Assembly (NCBI RefSeq): GCF_910592395.1
Contig: NC_088315.1
Location: forward strand, 17,779,808 to 17,843,807
Reading direction: 5' to 3'
DNA length: 64,000 nucleotides
Origin: Lineus longissimus
Lineage: Eukaryota; Nemertea; Pilidiophora; Heteronemertea; Lineidae
Shown: in pieces, positions 11,801-20,800 of the stretch
How the letters are laid out: every line of letters starts with the position of its first letter
Position numbering within the stretch: position 1 is the stretch's first letter
The notes under the pieces: model-generated
Told to the model about the DNA's origin: nothing
What the model saw: the letters and a program-made list of their open reading frames with translations, nothing else
The model's database searches: none
Translations under genes and position numbers: made by a program

Positions 11801-14800
11801 CCCAAGCAAACTGATGTGATTAGCAACCTTATGAGAAAGCTTCCCAAGCAGTTTTCCAAGCAAACTGATGTGATTTGCAGCCTCATGAGAAAGCTTCCCA
11901 AGCAGTTTCCCAAGCAAACTGATGTGATTTACGGCCTCATGAGAAAGCTTCCCAAGCAAACTGATGTGATTTGCGGCCTCATGAGAAAGCTTCCCAAGCA
12001 GTTTCCCAAGCAAACTGATGTGATTAGCGGCCTCATGAGAAAGCTTCCCAAGCAGTTTCCCAAGCAACTGATGTGATTTGCGGCCTCATGAGAAAGCTTT
12101 CCAAGCAGTTTCCCAAGCAAACTGATGTGATTTGCGGCCTCATGAGAAAGCTTCCCAAGCAGTTTCCCAAGCAAACTGATGTGATTTGCGGCCTCATGAG
12201 AAAGCTTCCCAAGCAGTTTCCCAAGCAAACTGATGTGATTTATGGCCTCATGAGAAAGCTTCCCAAGCAGTTTCCCAAGCAAACTGATGTGATTTACGGC
12301 CTCATGAGAAAGCTTCCCAAGCAGTTTCCCAAGCAAACTGATGTGATTAGCGGCCTTATGTGAAAGCTTCCCAAGCAGTTTCCCAAGCAAACTGATGTGA
12401 TTTGCAGCCTCATGAGAAAGCTTCCCAAGCAGTTTCCCAAGCAAACTGATGTGATTAGCGGCCTCATGAGAAAACTTCCCAAGCAGTTTCCCAAGCAAAC
12501 TGATGTGATTTACGGCCTCATGAGAAAGCTTCCCAAGCAGTTTCCCATGCAAACTGATGTGATTTACGGCCTCATGAGAAAGCTTCCCTAGCAGTTTCCC
12601 AAGCAAACTGATGTGATTTGCGGCCTCATGAGAAAGCTTCCCAAGCAGTTTCCCAAGCAAACTGATGGGATTTGCGGCATCATGAGAAAGCTTCCCAAGC
12701 AGTTTCCCAAGCAAACTGATGGGATTTGCGGCATCATGAGAAAGCTTCCCAAGCAGTTTCCCAAGCAAACTGATGTGATTTGCGGCCTCATGAGAAAGCT
12801 TCCCAAGCAGTTTCCCAAGCAAACTGATGGGATTTGCGGCATCATGAGAAAGCTTCCCAAGCAGTTTCCCAAGCAAACTGATGGGATTTGCGGCATCATG
12901 AGAAAGCTTCCCAAGCAGTTTCCCAAGCAAACTGATGGGATTTGCGGCATCATGAGAAAGCTTAGCAGGGGGACTTGTAAAAATGTATACAAGAAGCTAA
13001 TAAGTAAGTGTGCATGCACTGATAATAAATGAAAGGTGCTATAAGGATGTGTGGATCAAGTTGTTTATACTCACCTTGGGTCAGAGGATTTTTCACTTTA
13101 CCCGCAACGAAATCCTTCATTAGGTCTTCACAGAATATCTTATCCTCATCAGTCAACTTTGAGCTGGTTAAAGTCGCATCGTCAGAATTGGCCGAAACCT
13201 AAAATCAAATGGGTCAGATTTCGTTATTCTCATTGTTGCCACAATGCCTGTAAATGAATTGCCGTAGACAACACCTCGAGATATTTCAAATCAATGTCTG
13301 TACAATAGCTACTGGTGCAGATGGGCCAAAGTTCTACTGACAAGCTATATGCCAGTTGTTGCTCTTAAAAAGTAATTCCTGGTTACTTGGGCGGCTTGAA
13401 GTGATACTATGAAGTGATTTACAACTTTGCGGAAATACGTCCGTTTTTAATTGTTGATCACAAATGTAAAGCTCAAATTTTCCATTTTTGATTAGATTTA
13501 TTATAAAATAGCTGAATGTAAACCTCCGCGACCGTGAAAATGTTCATGTTGTGACGTCATCAACGAAAACAGCATCGAAGCGAGCCGTCCGGGCGGGATT
13601 AAACCATAAATTTCTAGAAAATGTGCATTTCGATTCGAAAACCTTACCGATTTATGAGAAAGTGACGTAGTCATTTGTCAAAAACAGCTAAAACATTATA
13701 TGGTGAAATTTGACACGAGTTACCTTTTAAAACTAGCGAGTACACATTTCTTCCTGGAATAAGACAGCTGGTATATTCTGCTTGCTTGGAAAACTAACCT
13801 GGAACATTTTACTTGAGATGATTCCAAGGACGTTATGCTAAAAATAGAACCAAGTCTTACCTGTCCTAACTTAATCAAAGTCAGTTCAGCCTCCAGTTGT
13901 CCTATTCGACGCTGTAGCTGCCTGATAAGAGATTTATCGTCAATCTCCTCATTTTTCCTGACGGTATTAGTAATGCATGCAACTCTTTGAGCAAATCTAC
14001 AAGTTGATAGCGTTTCGCCGAGGTTGGAATACTCCAGATTTAATGTAGCAATCATGGAAGTCATGCAGTTACCACCTGAAATAGAAATAAACATAAATCT
14101 AACAAATAAACATAAATCTAAGAAATTAAACATAAATCTAACAAATAAACATAAATCTAACGAATAAACATACATCTAACGAATAAACATAAATCTAACG
14201 AATAAACATAAATCTAACGAATAAACATAAATCTAACGAATAAACATAAATCTGACAAATTAAACATAAATCTAACAAATAAACATAAATCTGACAAATA
14301 ATCATAAATCTAACAAAGCGAAGATGAGGGCATCTTTTTCAAGCTGTAATTGGTCGCCACAGAGATTTTACCTGCGTGGCCATGTGGGATCGCCCGTTTG
14401 TCGTCATGGAGTGGCCCACCGCCAGGCACCCAGCTTCGTTAGAAAACGTCTTTCTCAATGATATCACCAGTACAAATCTCTGGACTTGTGATCATACCGT
14501 ATGAGCTCCAAATTTTCTCTGTTGACCTTAAAGTCTTGTGAAAAGTCTGCTAACCAGATTGAAATATCCTTTACTCAGCTTACCTAAACTATCCTTGAGC
14601 ACCATGGTCAGCAGAGAATTCCGGTACGGAATATGCTTAGAGGTTTGGTAGATATCACTGCCATCAAACGGGCGTCTTGTCATAGAGAAAGATGAGGTAG
14701 ACCTGAAAAATATATTTTATGTTGGTTTGATTATGATAGACTGCCATTTCAGACTCATATTATTTGAAATAATTTCAAGAAATCTTTTTTCCGTGTGGTG

Positions 14801-17800
14801 TCCCCAAAAGTGATCCACACATACCCCCCTCTTTAAAGATGAAAATGAATCTTTTATTGAGTGAAACTTTGATTGAGGGGATGGACGATCGAGTGAGCAG
14901 GGTGGTTTTCAACGCAAGAAGGAAGGCTCCTTAGAGTGAGCGGGTCTGACTAGGTTGGTTGGGTTGCCTCTCAGATTGCTTGGTTTCAGGCTTTGACAGT
15001 CCCCTCCCCCTCCCCCCACCAACTCGGTAAATTTCAGGTGTGCTTGGAGTGGGAGGGGGTTAAAATTGGTTTAGGGGAGGGGGGGGTTCATGGGACGGCT
15101 AATGGGTGGGCAAGTGGGGCCACTCAAAATAAGGGGGAGGGAGGGTCCATATCTATGAAGTGTGAAATCCAGAAAAGGATATTAAGGTCAGGGTGTAGTG
15201 CAAGTCCAATAGTTGAATCAAAATTTGATAGGTGGGTGGGGGGAGGGGGGCAGCCAGTGCTTCTAGATGATGGAAACATTACCATGTAAGCCCCCTTTCA
15301 GGGACAACCTCCAGTCTGTTCGGAGACTATGCCGGGGACACATTAGGGGCATACCACGGCTCATGAGGAATTGGTCTTCATGGGTTTATAAAGAAAACCA
15401 ACAAAATGGCTGGGAGCAAGTTGGAAAAACTTGGGTCAATTTTCACGCGAATTCAGGGACTGTTACGCTCTGGTGCGTTGAAATATGATGATAAACCACT
15501 ATGGTACGAAGTGTACAAACGATTCCCCCCCAAAACCAACCCAGTCTACAACCGTGAGGTGCCCCAGGGTGAGGTAAAAACGCTGCTGTATTCAGAGGAC
15601 TTCGTGCGTGCTCGTTTCTTGAGAGAGTTCACACACAATCCTGATTTGGTGGACTTCTCTGATGACAATAAGAAATTCCTAATCTCGCAGAGATTTGTAC
15701 AAAAATACAATTCATTTAAGGGTGACAAACGAAGTGACGATGTTGCTTTTGATATGGCAAAAAGCGCCCTCAAAGCCGAGGGCGTTATTTTGAGAACGGT
15801 GGAAGATCTGAGAAAAGACGAGGCAGAAAAGTTAAAAGTAGCAGCCAGAGATAGAAGGGATACAGTGGGTCATATAGGTGGAGGTGGAGTCCAGCACACT
15901 GCCAAACCAAAATTTTCTGCTGCTGATATTTTTGGAGCTGCAACCACAAAACGTGACGATACGGACGTTGATCAGGATTATTTTATCGATGAGGAATTCG
16001 ATTCGAGAGAGGTTGAGGAAATGTTAAAAACTCCAGCAGAACAAGACACTAATCTATCTCGTAAACATACAAAATCGAAACCAGATCTCAAGTAATAGAC
16101 ATAGAATGATATTACTCTTCTGAAACTATTCAGTGTGTACTTTTCTGCAGTGAATTGAACTGCAGCCGAGACAAGTCCATCGTCGCGCCGTGCAAAACAA
16201 AGCTTGAACTCTTCCAAAAAATAGACTCGGCACAATAACACATGGTTTAATAGCTGAAATACCCACAGCCATTTTGAAATCGGCCAAATATTTACAAATT
16301 GAACAGGCAACTGAAGTCTTTTTTTGAATCAATCGTTCAAAATACATATTGTACGATGGACATTAGAAGACATGAACAAATTCAAATAGATAATAGATTG
16401 TTTGAATAACTTTTTCTGTTGTTTAACCTTTATTTCATGGTGGAGGGTTGACCATTGGTGACACAATTTTGGCCAGAACTTGAAATCCTAAAGCAATTAC
16501 CTTCATATTGAAGTGAATGCCTGTTTAAAACCCTAGTGGCTGTTCTCTAGAAAACAAAGGACAGACTCCCACTCTTGAAGTCGGCATTTACTCTGATTTG
16601 GAAGAGTTCTAATTGCTTTAGGTTTTCAAGTTCTAGCCAAAATGGTTGTAGCTTTGGTCAACCCGCAACTCCAGCAGCCTGTGCTGTGGAGAGGTTTACT
16701 GGGCTCGTCACCATCTTGGTTGCCTAGCAGAAAATCAAAACTGGCGACTTGCCATGGTGGTTCAGGGGGAGGGACGAAGCCTGTCCACTGCATCTGTAGT
16801 GTCATCTTTTAATTTTGCTTACCTACCAAAACTTGTTGGCAACCAATGATATCTTACACTCTAATTACTGACCGTGAATCAATGGGGCAAAAGGACAAGA
16901 AAATGGAAGGTGTGGTTCTACCATCTTCAAGTCAAGGCAGGGCCTGAGGAGAAATACCCAGCCGGTTTCCCTCAAAAGGAAAATTACCCTGTCCTTTTTC
17001 GGCCAAGTACGAAATACATTCCTTGCATTTGAAAGGAAATTCCTGCAGTTTCCCTCAAAAGAAGAAATACCCTCCCCTTTCCATCTAAATGCCGAATTTT
17101 TAACCTTGTCCTTTTCAAATCCTTGCAGAAGGACTATACTTACTGTCTGTTCCACTGCATATTGTAAGGACTGTAACTCTTGTAATGTTTGCTGAAATGA
17201 GAGAATTTAGAACACTGTATTCCCAAAAATATTTGCGCCCATTTCGCGATTAATTTCATGTCCTCTTGGCACCTACTAAATTAAAACTCCCACAATGCTC
17301 TTGTGTAGGCAGATATACAACACTATAAATACCAAGTTTCAGCAAATTTGCATGCATAATAACTTGACTGCAGAATTGTGTATTTCTGTTTGCCTTGGTC
17401 ACCAGGGAATACAATGGACACAAACAGCTGTCTGTATCCAACTTATCAAAACAGTAGTTGACACTTCGCTCACTCAATATCTTCTTTTAAATGAAAAACT
17501 TTCTTAGCATTTATACACACAGAAAATTTAGGTTACCAAAAGGCATTACCGAAACTCGCACCTTCTTGAATATTTAACACATAAACAAATATTATCAGAA
17601 GAAATTAATTATAAAGAAATATCGAAAAATAGAATATAAATATTTTACATCGCACCTTTTTCATTTTGTGATTTGCAAAAATTTCTGATTGTGGACTACA
17701 AAATTTCTACTGGTTTGTCCAATCAAACGCATATTTTCACAAGTTTTATTTTTTACAAATCGAGCTTATTAATCTAGGTTACTGAAATAAAGCAGCCACA

Positions 17801-20800
17801 AAAATGTTGTGGTCTACAGTATCGTCAATGAAATGTACAAGTGTGAGTTATATTAGTAACAGGACATGGACAAATATATGAAAGTGATGGTACACAGACA
17901 TGAGACAATTACCCTAAGAAACGTCTCCGACTTTTTCTGAAAAGTTGGCAGAAATAAATACAGATGCAGGTGCAATACAGATATTTACAATTATACCGTG
18001 ACCTAGTTGATCAAGTTCACAGAGGTCAAACTCTAGAAGTGTCATTGACAGTGCCACATTTTGTCAAATCTAAAAGTCAATTTAACCTCCATATGTCATT
18101 TCATCTGCAACTAAATGATTCCCAGGTGAGCACAATGTACCCAGGACATTTCAATACATTCACCAGCCAAGAAAATGTACCTTGATTTCTAGTTCAAAAC
18201 TCTGGCGCAGATCAGTAAGCTGGATTCGGCCTGCTTAACAATGTGGATGATCAGGTTCCATTTAGACACTCATGTATTGGAATTCCACAGTAATGACTCG
18301 ATGCATCAACTGCTTCTACATGTATACCGACCGAGGTGCGGGAAATGGAGGGCATTGAAACGATTCACTCACTTCTTTGTCCATGGTCCAAGACTTTTAC
18401 CACCACTTTTCCCACCAGCCTCGTGCTGCAGTGCAATGATGACTCCCTCCAAATGATGAAGAGAGAGATTTATGTATTTCGCCTCCATCAACTGGACACC
18501 CTCGGTCCGCGTCTTGGCGACTCTTTCAGATCCTGCGAGGTCCACCAGATGGAGCTTCGATCTGTCAACAGAATAGATAATAAAGTATTACCTTTCGGAT
18601 GCAGGGAGAGCAGTGTCATTGTGGTCAGAACACTGGGCTCATGCTCAGGAGGCTGTGGGTACGAATTTGCATCTAATTGTAAAGAAAATTGTGGTTTTGC
18701 CTCAACAGACCGAGTCGGAGAAGTACAAGTATTCTACTATGTATCGTTGATAAAACATAGCTAATAACTCAAGTTTTCAATCATTCATAACTGTCAATCT
18801 TTTTCAGATACAATGGAACCTCTCTTAGCGGACACCTTTCTATTAAGAACAACCTCTCTATTAAGGCCACTAGGTCTGGTCCCAAATTGCTTGTTTCCAT
18901 TCAATTTGACCTCTCTAATCAGGACACCTCTCCAGTAAGGACAGCACTTGTCAGTCCCAAGGGTGACCTTAATTGAGAGGTTCTACTGTATATTGTCACC
19001 AGTAATCCAAAACAATACAGTCTTGGCATGCAAGGGTTAATATTCTATATTTACATAACTGATAAAGCCTCTGGTTCAACAATTGGATTACAGACGTCCA
19101 GTAAAGTACCCTAATGGTTTCCGACAAGTAACCCGAACAGCAAACTAATGGAGTCCTGAGCGGAGTTGAATTTTGTCCTCGAGCATAAAGCAAATTATTA
19201 CAGCAAACATGGCATCTACACATGAAAGGCTAAAGTCTTGTTTAGCCAGGCTATGCAAGCATATTTAGCACTTGTATGTCTATGTCTATGTGGATTCGTG
19301 CAGATCATTTTTGGTTTTTCATATCATGTTTTAGCACAATTTTCTTCTCAGATCATAAGTGAATCTTCAAACCAGCTTTTCTCTAACAGAGTTTTTTTTA
19401 AAGGAATAATCCAGACCCCATAGTTTTTCAGCTAATTTCAATGCACATGAGTCGTTAAGTACTTGTTCAAGTTCAACATCTCTAAATGTGCTTGTGGAAA
19501 TATTGGATATCACAGCTGACATCCACTCAACAACAAATTAGTTCTTAACTCGATTCAAAGAGATTAAAGCCCTGAGTTCAGGTTGTGACTTTGTGTAAAT
19601 ACAGTGGAACCTCCCTTAGCGGACACCTCTCTATTAAGGACAATCTCTCTATTAAGGAAAATCTATTAAGGAAAATCTCTCTATTAAGGACAATCTCTCT
19701 ATTAAGGACACTAGTTTTGGTCCCAAATTGGTAGTTTCTATTCAATTTGACCTCTCTAATCAGGACACCTCTCTATCAAGGACAGCACTTGCCGGTCCCT
19801 AGGGTGTCCTTAATAGAGAGGTTCTACTGTACATACCGAACATAAATTTCATCAATGCCATAGTGTAGACAGATACAGAAAACCTACTACTGAGTTTCAG
19901 GATATTAGTACGCATGATAACTGCCCTATGGCATTGTGTGAACTGCACTTCCTGGCCCACCAGACGAACAATATTTCCCTTTAAAACTCATTACTCATTC
20001 AAAATTACCTTGTTATAATATCTGAACCTGTCTTCCGCGACGTCAGCTGCACAGTGAGCACTGCGTGAGACCGCGACGACCTCTGATTCATGGGTGTTTC
20101 CGCGACCTTCCTATTCGCCTGACCTTGAAGGAGAAGACTCTGGGCGACTGCCTCACTCGCTGCGAGGTGGCTGGAGAGATTCTTCACGAGGCAGGAACCA
20201 CCCATGCAGTCGAGCACAACCACCTTGACATTTCAAATTAATAGATAGTCACTTAATATTTGATGAAAAAGACACTCAAAAAGGAATTTCAGGAGTTTTT
20301 TTGCATTTATCATAAAACCACAGAACAACTGTAAAACCATATTTTAATGCATGATAACATGAAAATTATGATCTATATGGAACCTTTTTTAAATTTGCCA
20401 AGCCATTTCCACTTAAAGGGTAACTCGTGTCAAATTTCACCATATAATGTTTTAGCTGTTTTTGACAAATGACTACGTCACTTTCTCATAAATTGGTAGG
20501 TTTTCGATTCGAAATGCATATTTTCTAGAAATTGATGGTTTAATCCCGCACGGACGGCTCGCTTCGATGCCGTTTTCGTTGATGACGTCACAACATGAAC
20601 ATTTTCGCGGTCGCGGTGGTTTACATTCAGCGATTTTATAATAAATCTAATCAAAAATGGAAAATTTGAGCTTTACATTTGTGATCAACAATTAAAAACG
20701 GACGTATTTCCGCGAAGTTGTAAATCACATCATAGTATCACTTTAAAGATGGCAGTCGTCTTTGGAGACTCCCAATGACATCGTGTGACGTCACACCATC

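Noticed and set aside
11239-13032. Several long frames (140-333 codons) on both strands encoding 18-residue repeats
   Set aside because: They are the automatic product of a 54-bp stop-free unit within a KIF6 intron. No splice sites fit KIF6 phases, frames exist on both strands at once, and single-base losses inside the array switch frames.
14993-15289. 98-codon plus frame upstream of MRPS23
   Set aside because: Gly-rich translation of G-run DNA. It ends before MRPS23 in another frame and has no homology.
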